NCBI RefSeq assembly: GCF_023343835.1 | Contig: NC_064437.1 | Coordinates: 14,868,501-14,932,500 of the forward strand | Reading direction: 5' to 3' | DNA length: 64,000 bases | Origin: Lagopus muta | Taxonomy: Eukaryota; Chordata; Aves; Galliformes; Phasianidae | In this document: positions 48,201 to 61,342 of the stretch, in pieces | Layout of the letters: each line of letters opens with the position of its first letter | How positions within the stretch are numbered: position 1 is the stretch's first letter | The notes under the pieces: generated by a model | The model's database searches: none | The model's input: the letters and a program-made list of their open reading frames with translations, nothing else | Told to the model about the DNA's origin: nothing | Position numbers and translations under genes: made by a program

Positions 48201-51200
48201 AGCTGCTCCTACCTGCAATTTTCCTTTTTTCCACTTGAGCTCGTTCCTCAGAAGTGGTTCGTACTCGTGATACTGAAGGTTTCTGAAATGATCCCTGTAT
48301 GAAATTCAGCCACCCTTAGGGAAGGAGGGAACAGTTATTTGTTCCTCAGTTTTTTTTTCCTTGTCTGAGACCACTCGGTGAAGCAGAAAAAATAGCCAGG
48401 CTGTAGATGTGTGGCATCCAGCAGTGGGTGAGGGTAGCAATCGCCTTTATTCCCTGCGGTCCTGCATTTTGCATTGTCTCATCCATAGAAGAAATGGCCC
48501 AGTTCTTGCGACCCGTCTTATTCCTTCTTAGTGTTAAGATTGAGCTCTCACTGTATGAGGTCTCTCTGTTAAAGAAAGTTGAGCATCTCAGGTGTTTCTC
48601 ATGGAGGCCTGCCTTGAAGGCTAAGAAGCTGCAGTGGAAGATTTCTTTGACCCAAGAGTCGACATAACAGATAAATGTTATTGCTACCTGTTGTTGTCAA
48701 ATGGCTCTTAAAACTGGAAAAAAAGGCACAATTCCCATACCGGAGTTTTAAACAGTCATAATATAAATCTCTTTCTCCTCACTTGCTCAGAGCTGTTCTG
48801 CCTGGATTGTGTCTCTGTATTTCCCCGATGCTGAGACCATGTGTGGGGCTGCCCCATGCAGGTGTCCCTTGCTGTGTTGGATGCATTACCTGTGTTGCCC
48901 CCATGGATGTGGCAGACATGAGGAGATTGTTGGTGGGCCGTGTCCCTGAGTGTCTGCTGGATAGATCCATTAGGTGAAGATTGCCCCAAATACAGTGATT
49001 CTTCGTAGCCTTTCCAGGGAAGCAGCAGGGCAGGCTCTTTCCTGCCCCCACACAATTAAATGACTAAAGCTTCAGACAAGATGCAAAGAATGAAGTCCAA
49101 GGGAAAAAAAACAAACATGCTAGTCAGCACTGAGATAAGTTTTCACTATAAAGTTGTTTGCCTTGCCCTTGGATTCTGCAGGAGACGGGGCTGCCGCACC
49201 TTATATGTTTTCAAGCCTGGCTGATGCTGTAGATGCCAGCATGCCCCTAAAAGCAGTGTTGGTTCGTTGATTTGGTTTGGGTAGGCTTTGTTTGAAGAAC
49301 TTCATTTTTGCTGCAGCACTTTTCCAACTTCCGGTTATAGCTGTGAGGAGAAAACATTGCAGGTGGAGTCTGTGCGATGTATCTGTTCTTAAGCCATCAC
49401 AGCATGGGGAGAAAGGGACACTTACATGCTTCCAGTTGGTGTGGGATCTCAATGAAGAATGCCTGTGCCCGCAACTGCAGGAGTTGTGTGCTGGGGACAG
49501 AGAAGGTTCAGTAACCTTGTAGTACTTTAAGGTCAAAAGAGACACTGGTCATGCCAAGGATATCTTGTGTGTACCTTTATGTGTGTATGTACAAAGTTGA
49601 TTTGTGGCACCTTCTGTCAACAAAAGGTATAGGTTGTGTTAAATACAATGATTAAAAAGAACCTTAAGCTTATACAACAGTACTTTGCTAGTCACTGAAA
49701 ATAACCTTTTGGTTCAAAAGCTTCTTCTCTGCATATTAATATTTTATACAGAAGTATTATGTAACAGACATTTTGTCATCTTTGCAGTCTTGCACAGAGG
49801 AACACATTATCCAGCTTGTGTCATTCTGGTTGTTCAGTATAAATTTGCCCACTAAACCAAAGCAAATGTCAATGATTTTTTTTTCTTTTTTCTTTAAATC
49901 TATCTTGCATGTCTCTAGGTGGGGTTCTGTGTACAGACCATGGAAAGGGAGGACAGGAATCACGATCAGATGGTCACTGTCTGAAAATGTGAGTGAGAAG
50001 TGGGAAAGGTAATGAGTGTGCTGTCCATTCAAGCTCTGTTGTGGTCACAGACACTTTCTGCATGCGTTAGCAATTGCTTTCATCAAGGATGCACAGAGGA
50101 ACCAGACTTCACGCTTAGTCTGACTGGTGTTTAAAAATACTACCTCACAAATCTACATAGAGTTACTCTTGGTGGCTGCCATCCAACTTACTTTCTGTCT
50201 AATTAAGTTAAGAAATAATGCTTGAGCTACCTTAGCCTGAAAGAGGAACTGACAAAAGGAACACGAAACTTCTTCTGCGTTTGAGGTTTTTCTTCTGTCT
50301 TAACTCACTGACGTTGTTAGTAGAGGGAAAGGGAAGACAGACTCAGTAGTTCTGCTCCCCACCTCTCCTGTCCCTCTGACAACAACTGCACTGGCGCCTG
50401 GAATGAGGAAGCAGTGGAAGGCAGATACACGGGGCTGCAGGGCTGGGTGCTCAGTGTGAGTGCCCCAGTGGGCAGCAGTTAGCAGAGGGTCTAGGTGCAG
50501 TGGAGAGGAATGGCTCTTGGGAGCAAGAGTAAGCTGAGAGTGAGACGCAGGTGTATGGATAAAATGGGAACGTGGAAAATGTGGTGGTTTGGATAAGACT
50601 CCGGTGGTTGCAAATTATGACTATGTTTTGTATGTTTGGTTTTAGTGTGATTTGATTGAAGATGCACCTAGATTGAAAGGTGAATTAATAAGGGTCCATA
50701 TTAGCATCAGTTGGTTTAACCAAAATGAGTTTTTTAAAGGAACTGCTGAGCCAGTGTTCTGGTAGAACAAGAGTGGTAGAGCATACTTGAGAACCAGAAA
50801 ATAGAAACACCAAATAGGTGTTTTGAAACGCAAAAGATAATAGCAACAGTATGGCAAAGGCAAGGAGAGGGCAGAATCATTGAGGTAATCGTGAGTAAAT
50901 GCAGAAGAAAATCTTGAAGCATTAGACTGTGCATAATCCTCTGCATGTGCAAGGTGTTTGAGTGCTGGTTGTGCTGGGGGTGAGGCCTTCTCCAGCAGCA
51001 GTGTTCTGTCTGGGTGGCCAACTTCTGCTAAGAGAAACTAGTTCAGAAGTGTACTGCAAAGCAGTATAGACCTGTGTGTAGACTTACACATCCATTACAG
51101 TGTGTTTAACTGGCACCTGAAGGCTTCAGGCTGGACTGATAAGAACTTAGCTTCACCCCTGCCATATCTGTGCTGTGAAGCTGCAGCGTCTGTGTGCAGG

Positions 51201-53700
51201 GCAGCCCAGAGCTGCAGGCTGGCAGGCAGTGTTAGCAGTGGGGCAAGGACAGACACAGTGTGCTCCTCCATTTCCTTTCCTCCCATCGCTTCCTCCATCT
51301 TGGGGCTTCCTCAACAGCTGCTTGCTGACTGAGCTTGTAAGGTCTTGTACTTAGCCTGCTGTGCAGTAAAGGGTATAACACTAGAGCTGCCACTGGCAGC
51401 CCCTACTCCTGCTGCCTGAGTTAGTGAGCGGGCTGCCCGCAGTACTAGAGCATCCTGCCTGCTTGCCCAGTGGATCTTGTTTTGCTGAGTCTTAGTTGCC
51501 TTCCTGGCTCTGGAAGCAGCAGGAGAGGCATGAAAAAGAAAGGGTGGATGGTGGGGAGCCCCTGAAGTGGAGAGTTGACGTGGGAAACACTGCAGCAGAG
51601 CTCAGGTGTGTGGGCTGTGATCTGTGGGGTGGGAGGGTGGGTGGTTCCTCGCCTGGCTGCAGCAGGCTGCTCACCCCACTGCCTGCCTGCTGCCCTGGGC
51701 CTTGTGCTTCACCCAAGCACAGCTGGGGAGCGGGTGGGGGCCTCTGGAACAGCGGGGTGGCCTCTGTGAGCTGGAGCGGCTTGTGAAACCTCACTGGGAG
51801 ATAGCAGCAGAATCTGGTATTTATCTGGTTGGGTTACATGCTGCTTTTGACAATGCTTCTGGAGTAGGTTTCTGCACTGGCTTGGGGGTTTTCTTCACTC
51901 GTCGTAGCGTGACATTTTTCCTGTGTGGCGGCTTGTTGTTTGTCTTTCTCATGCAGCAACAAGGGAGGAAGACGGCATTTTAGCCAAAGCGACTGTCAAA
52001 TGTTGGCTGCTGGTTGGGCACTGGGAGAAGTGTGGAACTGAGAATTACTCAGTTGTTGTGAAACTCAACATCGTAATGAGTGAAACGGCTTCATTTGTAG
52101 TTATTTTATTAACTGAGTTATTTTCCCCAAGATCTGTACTTCTTCCCCAAAATACTGTGACTTCTCTCACTTTTTTTTTTTTTTTAACAGAATTCACAAT
52201 AATTTGGTCTGCAAATGTGTCATCTGATTTCCTTTTATCACTGTGCAAGCAGCGATTGTTTCTCTACTAAGCACAAGAGAAGTAGTGCTTTTATTAGTGG
52301 GAAAAGAACGTTTGATTGAGTGACTGCAAATTGGCGCAGCACATTAGCTGCAACGTATAGGACATGGTGCATGGTAGTGGCACGTGCTGTGCTGGAGGTG
52401 CCCAAAGGCTGATGGGGTGATGCCAAGTGATGCCTGGTGATTTATGCAGCATTTCCTATTTTACTATTAGTATTTTTATTTCTTTAACCAAAATCTTATT
52501 CTTGAGTGGTTTTTCTTGTGATTTGTTTCCTTCCACCTCTCCTCCAGGCATGTTCCAATTTGTGTGTTTCTTTTGCCCTGGAAGGGGAACGAGGCTGGTG
52601 GTGGACCACAGCAGGCTTTCAGATTGAAATAGAACTCATCTGCAAGGGCTTTCCTTCTCTTCATGCTTCACTGTTGCGGTCCTGGTGCTTAGCCTCTGCT
52701 GACACCTCTCCTTAAAGGCTGATGTGTTTTCCAAAAACACAGTGCTCTTGCTTTGGCAGCAGGAACTGCCTTTGCCTTCTGTTTTCAAGAGCAGATTGTT
52801 GCCTTTGGCATGGCTGCAGAGGAGAGGCTGAGGTATGGCAAACCCTTCTGCTATGGATCTGTGACCTCGCAGGAGAGGTTACGGAAACAGCCAAGGGGAA
52901 CGGCCCCATGGCCATCAGAGCATTCTCTGTCAGAGCTCAAGTACACTCCAAAGGTCTGTCCTGAAATTGCTCGCTGCAGATGTTTGTTCAGTCAGGGCTT
53001 TTTTTCCCATGTATTTAAAAGCAACAAACAAATTCTGAAGCCTCTGTTTCTGGTACTGCAAAGAGAGCACATTCTCCCAGGAGACCACTTGGCCACTTCG
53101 CAATCCCCAGCCCCTCTGACAGAGGGTAAGGGAAGCCCTTGTAGTTTCTGCCCTGTAATTTCCTGGTGTTCTTGACAGCACCTTCCCTTCTCCTTATGCA
53201 GGTCCCCGTGTGCATCAGGGCCTGGTGCAGCAGCTCCCTGCAGGCTGCAAGGTGGGCTGTGCTGGGAGCGCAGTCTCTCTGGGCACTGGCTGGGAGGTGA
53301 CATTGGCACACCTAGCAGCTTGCTCCATGTTAGCTGATTGGAGGCAATTACTGTAAAATACTTGATTTATAATGAGGTATACTTAAAAAGCAGCAAATGA
53401 AAATAAATACTCATGAATAACGTGCCTACACGTGGCTGCTGGCTTTGCTGAACTGCTGCTTTCTGTCCACGGACTCCACTCAGCCTGAGCAGCTGGAGGG
53501 GACCAGAAGGTAACTCATTTAGGATATTTCTGAAATTATTGCTATGAGGGTGTGCTTAGCCTTCCCCAGAGGCCAGGGGTTGTGGTAAGAGGATGACTAA
53601 TGCACCATTTCTGTGCGGTAAAGCTGTGTTTCTGTCCCTCCGCCCCCCTGTAGCTGTACCTTACCTGTCTGCTTTGATTCATATCTGTTTGCTTTTGCAG
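44539..53700 (+). other. LRRC8D: Inferred LRRC8D leader intron 1
   Basis: The first 700 bases are still within the CpG island. The rest is AT-rich with no recognisable exon, repeat family or RNA gene. Borders depend on the two putative leader exons; the acceptor at 53699-53700 is strong by eye. Confidence 0.4.
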
Positions 53701-53835
53701 AGGAAGCATCCGTGGCACTCCTCATCATGAGCCAGTGACCAGCAGCGCCTGGCGTGGTGTCACCAGAGCCTTCTGGAGCCACAGCTCAGCCCAGCTGCAG
53801 CCAGAGGAGGGAGGAGGAAAGCACAGCCTGGTCAG
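53701..53835 (+). other. LRRC8D: Putative non-coding exon 2 of LRRC8D
   Basis: A 135-base segment with good splice borders on both sides: a pyrimidine-rich acceptor (CTGTTTGCTTTTGCAG ending 53700) and a donor GTCAG/GTATGG (GT at 53836). The interior is raised in GC and purine-rich (many GAGGAGG, GGAGCC), resembling exonic enhancers, while the flanks are AT-rich. It has no long open frame. A minimal upstream ORF is present (ATG 53727, TGA 53736-53738, three codons). Mammalian LRRC8D has non-coding leader exons before one large coding exon, which fits; strand and position also fit. Without transcript data it remains a prediction. Confidence 0.45.
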
Positions 53836-55299
53836 GTATGGGGCCGGGAGCGGGACAGGCTGCTAGATGCTGACCTGAAGTGAGGTTGTGAACGATCCTT
53901 AATTTAGAAAAATAAAATACGGAACTCTGTTCCTTAGGAGTGTTGCAAATTCACACAATGGCCCAGGAATGACATCTACATCATCCCTGTGCCTGGCATG
54001 GGTGTGTACTGTAAGCTCCATTCTGTACTGGATTGGAGGTGAACGTAAACAGACGCAGCTTCATGTTTTCTGGGACATTTGATTTAGATGTTCAATGTGT
54101 GATGCAGCCCAGTGCTTGCCAATGCTTTACCAAGGCTTAGTGTGGGTTGGAAAGAATTGGCTGGGAATGCTCATAGTGAGTGTTTCAGTGTTGAAGAGTA
54201 ATTTCATGTCTTGAAGGACAGAAATTTTTCTTTGTTAAGTGCCAGCTTTCAAGAACCACAAAGTTGTACAGTACAGAAAGGTAGCAGTCTGATGAGTTTT
54301 AGTACAAAACCAACTGTCAGCTTGCTAACTGTTTTTTTCCTTTTTTTTTTCTTTCTGAGATTCCCTCAACTGTTCTGGGAAACTGGTATTTATTCTTGTG
54401 TGCACATCTTTCAAACTGTCAGGCATCTAGAGGGCTTTGTTAGGCTCATCTTTGATAAAGACAGTCAGAGAAGTTCAAGGTTTCGATGTACTGGGTTTTT
54501 TTTTCCTTACATAACTGCACTTTTCAGTTGATGTGGAACTCCTGTTCTTTGGACCGTGTTCTGAGAAGACGTGCATATTCTCTGTGCACATCAGAGATTC
54601 AGGAACAGGACTACCACTCGTGCTGCTCACACAATAGTTGGGATGTCAGTAGCCCACAGTTTTCTTTTGGAGGGAAGTATTATTTGAAGAGGCACAGTGA
54701 TTTTCACCTCGAGTGCTACTTTCTTTCTAGAAATATCAGCATCTGTCCCTTATATTGTCTGAATTTATTGCAGTCACAGGTTGATGTTACTTTTTATTTA
54801 TTTATCCCACATAAAAAAAGTTGAATTTTGTTTGGATGATCCGTTTTGAAGAATATTCTTAGTATTTTTGGGGTGATTTCCAGCTCAGTCTGATTATATC
54901 TTTCCTGGCATGGTTAAAAAAGGGGAGTCTTTTTCTAGCATGCTGTGGGGAAGCCTTCACTATTTTGTCTTGGGAAATAGGAATTAGCATTTATTTGATT
55001 CAACAATCAGCTTCCTGTTTCACAGGGAAGAGTTAGTATTTCATTTGCCTGCAAACATCCCTCCTGTGGAGCATCTTTGTCAGGGAGATAGAGGAAAGCT
55101 GGTAGTGACTGGGGAAATAGCTGCAAAGCAGGATGAAGAGGGATTACTGAAGCATTACTAGAAAACGTATAGCTATGTGCAAGACCTCATGTACTCCGCA
55201 GACAAGCTGACCTAAATTCTGCAGCCAAGCCTTCCTGGTTTTTGTATTGATGCGTTGTGGCAGGCTGGATGGATAACCCGCAGCAGATCTGTGTTTAAA

Positions 55300-55329
55300 G
55301 GAAAAAAAAAAAAAGAAAAAAAGAAAAAG
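55300..55329. repeat. A-rich low-complexity tract
   Basis: A runs interrupted by single G bases, beginning at GGAAAAAA and ending in GAAAAAGA. No adjacent retrocopy is recognised. Confidence 0.85.
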
Positions 55330-57559
55330 ACTGGGAAAATTTATATTTGAGTGTAAACACAGAGATGGCTGTCTTTATGACTGTGCTTAATCTGCCTAAC
55401 ACTTGTGTTGTTTTTTTTGTTTGTTTTTTTGTTATCCATTAGTTCTCTACTCAATTTTAAGTACTACTCATCGGGATGAGACTGTGGTATAAGTATTCTC
55501 ATTAGGAAGCATGGAGAGGCTCTTTAATCCTGGATTTAAAGTATGTGGATGGTTTTAGCTATTAGAGGCTTTTATAGATTATTTAGCAAAGAAATGCTAG
55601 TATGCATCTTATATGAGTATATCCTATCAGTAAAGATGCAATTAACTGACCCAACATTTAGCCATCCCTTGGAGGCTGTGTGGAATAGGGTTAGTATTTG
55701 CTTGTCAAAAAATTGAATAGCTTCCACGTATGTTTTGAGACTGTATGTTTATTAGTGAAGGTTATTATGCACAAAAGTACATACAGGAAATGAAATGCCA
55801 TCTGTGTCAAAATAAAGTTGTTGATTCTGACCTGCATGCAGAGCTTTGCTGCCGTTACTGCTTATGGTAGGGTTGTGACTTTGCAGTTTGGTTTCTACTG
55901 GCAAAGACCCGGTGTGATGGCAGTGACTGTTTCCTCCCTTCTTCTCTGGACAGAAGCTATACTGATGCAATACTCTCCTTTTCCTCAGCCCTCCCACATA
56001 CATGCTTTCTCTACTGTGCCTCACAGCTTCCTCCTGAGATGCCCCTACGGCAACAAGGGACTTTTCGGCTGGTGCTGCTTGAGCTGGGTTTGAGGAAAGG
56101 AATGGTTTATGCATGCAGAAAAAAATTTGCAGTCATTAGAAGTCATTCTGCAGTAGAGTATTTGCTGGCAGTTGTGAAGCCTTCCCCTCACCAAAAGAGG
56201 AGAGATTCTTGACTCATACAGCTAAATCAGCAAAACACTGGTGTGTTGGGGGCTTTACTGTGCAACTGTTCTGGTCTGGTGACTGGGATCAAGTGTGAGT
56301 GTAGTGTATATTATATATAAACTGACATCTGGAAGCCCATTTCACAAGAGCGTAAGCTTTAAGCTCTTTTGAATTTAAGAGGAATTTCTGCAGTTGCAGA
56401 CTGACGAAGTGCCAGGGGAAATAGTGATATCTTCAAACACAGCTCGTTTATTTTAAATCACATTTCACTGATGTGCTTTTAAAAGCAGCTCATTTGTATG
56501 AGCTATTTGTTCTACTCTATACACACAGCAAGTGGCAGTGCCACTGGAAGTAGAAGGAAGGAGGGGACCTGAGGAAGGCAAAGATTTGCTTGGTTGTTTT
56601 CTTCCTTTGTTTCTTGCTGCAGCACCAGTGAGCAGGGCACATGTTGTCCCTCTGTGTGGTGTAAAACAGAACATTAGCTCTCCAGAGGCAGGTAAATCGA
56701 ATGGATTTACTTAGCACACATCAGCTCAGTCTGTGAGCAAACTGTAAGTGCACTGATACCATGCTTCCCATTCAGAGGTAATGTGAGTCAGCGTGCACTG
56801 AGCTGCACACCGAGTGCCAGGGTCAGCAGTGCTGGAGTCCTTGGTGCCCTGTGTGCCAGAGCTGTGAGCCTGTGGCAGGAGGGGATGGTGGCAGTGGCTG
56901 CTTGCTTCTGAAAGTAAAGGGAACGTGCTCTCGCAGTAGCTTTGACTGTGACTCTCCCAGGGCAGAAATGTGTACTGAGGAGCTGTGTGTTTCTAAGTGA
57001 CCCCAGGCTCTGGGTTGGGGCTTTGCTGGCTTCCTCACCGGTCTGCCTACTCCTGTGTTATGTGGCCATTGATGTCAGCAATGATGTCGGTGTTGCCCGT
57101 GGCCGGTGAGTTGCTGGCAGTGCAGTTCCAGCCAGTTCCAGCCAGCTACTGCTGGGTCACAGCCAATTGCACCGGTTTTTGGAGCCCACGGCGCTGGGCG
57201 GTAGGCAGGGCAGCAGGCAGCACGGCCTGGGCAGGAGGAGAGGCCACTGCTCTGCAGGGCTGTGGGGCACGTGGTGGCCTCGTGGAGACAGAGAGCTCGG
57301 CTCCAGCACATTGCTCCACCACTCTGCTCCTCAGGGCAACAGGAAATACGGTGAGAAAAGGCTCTTGGGTTGGGATAAGGACGGGAAGACGGCTCAGCAG
57401 TTGCTATCGCAGGCAGCGGACTCAGCGTAAGGGAGATTAATGTAATTTATTACATGTTGATAACAGATGAGAGCAGTGAGAACTAAAAGCACCTTCTTCT
57501 CATCCACCCTCTCCTACCTCCTGCCTCCAAATGGCACAGGGGAATGGGGAATAGGGTTG

Positions 57560-57990
57560 CAGTCAGCTCCTAATGCTTTGTCCCTGGTCACTCTCTGCCC
57601 GTACTTCATGTGGTGTCCCTCCCATGGGATGCTGTCCCTCCCAAACTGATCTCGTGTGGGCTTCCCGCAGGCTGCAGCTCTCCAAGCAGTTCTCCAGCAT
57701 GGCTCTGTACCACAGAGCCCATCCTTCAGGAGCGTGCTGCTCCAGCATAAGCCCCCACAGCAGGCTGCTCTCTGTGGGCTGTACCTCCTTCAGGCCACAC
57801 CGCTGCTGCACCGTGGGCTCTTCCATGGCTGCACATGGAGATCTGCTCTGCACAGTGCCCCTGGGCTGCAGGGAGCAGACTGCTCCTCTGTGGGCCTCTC
57901 CTGAGCTGCAGGGAGCTTCTGCTCCATTCCTGAAGCACCTCCTGCCCTCTTCCTGCACCAACCTTGAAGGCTGAGGGCTTCTTTATCCCT
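57560..57990. repeat. Probable interspersed repeat, possibly LTR-derived
   Basis: A GC-raised block in AT-rich surroundings, with internal near-repeats of the form GGCTGCAGGGAGC...CTGCTCC...TGTGGGC (for example around 57866 and 57911) and the phrase 'agcacctcctgccctcttcc'. These phrases resemble a moderately repeated avian sequence that I remember from chicken and other bird clones, possibly an endogenous-retrovirus LTR. I cannot name the family or give precise ends. No viral coding frame is present. Confidence 0.4.
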
Positions 57991-60108
57991 CATTTTTTTC
58001 TTTTTTTTCTTCTCCCAGCTGCTTTGCTTTAGTGCTGCCATGGTATAGCTATAATACTGTGTCACTCTGTTCACAGCTTTTCCTGGGCTCCTTATAGAAA
58101 ACTTTTACATTTAAATAAATAATGCATTCCTTAGTTTTATTTATTATTTCAAGTGCTAGAATTTGTTGGCAGTTAGAACTTTCTACTGCCTCTAGTGATT
58201 AAACGTAATAAACCTGGCTTTTGCTGTCAAGTTTCCAAACTTTTCATGCATCAAACTTTGCATTTCATGAAGTAACTGTTGCTCTGTGTTTTAATAGAAG
58301 CTGTAGAAAAATTTTCTGTACATAGTTAGAATTAGTTTCATCAGTAAGGCATCAACCTCTTTCCCGTGCCCTTAATACTTCCCCAGGAGCTGGACAGAGG
58401 AGTGTGAGAGGTAGAGCAGGGAGGTATAGGATGGGACAGCAGTGTGGAGCCAGGAACGTGGGTTGTGTGTTGGTTTGGTGCTGTGGATTCTGCTGTCCTG
58501 GGATGTGTACCCAGAGTGAGACAACCTGGCATGTCTGGCTGTTAGCCTGATGAAATAATCAGGCTGCCAAGAAATCCATCATTTTGTTAAGCATCATTGG
58601 AGATTTGTGGCGTGTTCATTCCTCTTTAATGCAGCTGATTTAAGATATGCAAATGTGTTTCTAGCATTCTGGCTGTAGTTTTTCTCCTTACAACTCTCGT
58701 AATTTAAATTTTTTGTTAGCTTATTTTGCACTCCTGTTCTGTCTGAACCAGAGTTCAATCAGAAGGCAGTATTGGAAGAAGAGTTCTGTTTCTTCCACTA
58801 AAACAGTATGTATAGACTGTGGGGGGTGGGAAGATGAGAACTGGTGTTCTTATCCATAAGCATTTAGCAAAGCTAATTTCAGTTGTGACTTATGTCCTTG
58901 TTTTAATTACTGAAGTTGTACTGAACAAAAAAGGCCCAAACCTGCTTTTCTTAGACATTAGGCTAAATCCTTACAGTAATATCCTAATGAGGGGAAGAAC
59001 TGCTTCTGTTTTCCTTGTATATTGGATAGACTTACATACATAGCTAATAGAATTAAGGTGGTTTTTCTACAGTCGTAAGCTTCTCTTGTTTGTGTGGGTT
59101 GCTCACATACCTATCTTAGTAGGAAGAGACAAACACTTGAAATGGAAGAACATGATGAGGCAAGGGCTGTCATGTGGTGGGTATATATTTTATGCTTTGC
59201 ATGTTGAGGCTCTGACCTATAAGTGTTAAGCAATGATAAACTGCAGTAGCTGGCAGAGGGATTTGGTGTGCAAGAGCAACACCTGAAACAACCTTTACTC
59301 CTTTCTTTGGAACGAGCCAGTTTAAAGGTTTCTGTTCCTCTAGCAGGGGTTGGACAAGGTGTTAGCCACACACTGCATGGCAGCATGATATTCAGCAGCC
59401 AGTCCCTTGGCCTAATGATTGTCAGCAGTCATATGATTTAGTTGCCTGATTTGACCTCTGGTTTTCTGCAATTGTTGCAGTAATTCTTTTGAGTCTGTAT
59501 TAATTTTTCAGAAGTAATCAATAATAACAAGAGAAGCCATAGTCACTAATGACATCTGAAAACAGCAAAAAAAGCAAAAGACTAGAAAGCCCCCAGCAAC
59601 AAGTTATAATCCGGTCAACAAGAGAGCTGCATGCAGCAGAACACACTCACTGAAGGGAGGTGGGTTAGGAAAGCCTGACTATCTTAAATTTTTTGAATGA
59701 GAACAAAGTTGTGCTTTCTGACTAAGTGCTCTGAGTAACCCTGTGGCTTGATGTTATTTCTAACATTAAATGGCTGAGTTTCACAGCTTGTCACAAAAGG
59801 CCTTGGGGCATTCTTGGTTTTCTGAACGATTTGATCAAAGATGATGGAACCAGGCAGGCTAAGGGGTCAAGGCGTTTTAGAAGGAGATCCTATTGAAAAA
59901 TAACTCAGTGACCTTTTTGAGTTGGAGGTATCCCCAAGATAAGTTGCTTCTGATTGATCTGAGGCCAGGGATATGTGTGGCTCTTGCTTATTGAGTGCAC
60001 TGAACATGGACTGATGTGAGTAGGGTTAAAAGGCTGTGTGGGTTAGCACTTGTTGAAAGTGTTTTCTGAGTTTGAATGGGTTAAACAGTGCTAGTGGTGT
60101 CTCTTGAT

Positions 60109-60156
60109 TTATTTATTTTTTGAATTATTATTTATTTATTTGTTTGTTTTTATTTT
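60109..60156. repeat. TTTA/TTTG low-complexity stretch
   Basis: Irregular ATTT, TTTA and TTTG units within very AT-rich DNA. No function inferred. Confidence 0.8.
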
Positions 60157-61318
60157 GGAGTATTACCTACCAAAGTAAATGTGTATGTAGGAGATGGACA
60201 TGTTTTCATTCTGTATGACTGGAAGTTACACCAGCAGTGTGTATCTTGTTTTCAGAGCACAGACCAGACCTTAGGAGCTGACTCACTGCTGTTTTGTAAG
60301 CAGGGTTCGCCTTTCTTTCATGTGATTCTGCATTTTTCCATTCTCCAGTCCATGGCAATTCAGATCTTCCCTAAGTGTGCTGGTGTCAGAAAGCCTGCTT
60401 CCTAGCACAGAGCCTCATCCTGTCTGCGTGGTTTGTACTCAGCCTGATTGATACCATTAAATTTAATATTTGGTTGTTTTGATTCTTTATAGATGTGCCT
60501 TTGTCAGGTTGTGCTACAGGGGGTTTTCCCTGTAGCTGTGTAATGTGATGGTTAAGAAATGACTACTAATCATTTGGAGGGGGGAGCGTATTGTAATTAG
60601 TTTGTTACTGTTATAGTCTTACTTCTGTGGGTTTGTTTTCGGTTTTCCCTACGCAATGATGGAGACTTTTTGTTTTTCAGACTAAACGACTTGTTTGACA
60701 TGTATTTTATGTGGGCTGCTGTGCTGGGATACTGTGGGAGGGTGAGACAGGGAAAAATTGAAGGAATGGGGGGGGCATGGCTCTGTACAACTTGAGCGTT
60801 CAAGTTACAATTTCTGGTGTGCAGCACACCTTGAATTATGGTGCTGGAGTCCGCTGACTCTCAAAACCACTGAGGCTTATTCTTATGCTGTGGTAGCACT
60901 TTATTTAAGGTAGTACAGGTACTTTCCTATGGTTTGTAGTAACATTTTATTGCTTCCCTTTACTTGGTTCAATTCACTTGTTTTTTGGTTTTTTTGACTG
61001 GCAGTTTAGAAGTTAAGGTGCCAGAAATCTTCAGCTCTTTCATCTTTTTGTTTAACTGAGAGCTTTTCTTTAAATAGCTGTGCACAATTGTGTAAATCGA
61101 GCTCCCAACAGGTGTACTATTCATGTAGATTTGCTAGAGCAAAGTAAGAAGGCCTAATTAAGTGATATTACTGCAGAACTTGCGTGGCTGTGAAACTGAT
61201 GAGTGTCATGTGAATTTCACATTACTTCTGTATGATTGGAATTGAGAACATCAGTGTGGGTTGCCAGTGGAGATATTCCCAGGGAAGCTATACATGAGAG
61301 ATGAGAGAACCCAACAAA

Positions 61319-61342
61319 GGTTTACTTATTTACTTATTTATT
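61319..61342. repeat. Short TTTACTTA/TTTA repeat
   Basis: Three to four imperfect copies of TTACTTAT-type units followed by TTTATTCC. A minor simple repeat. Confidence 0.75.
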
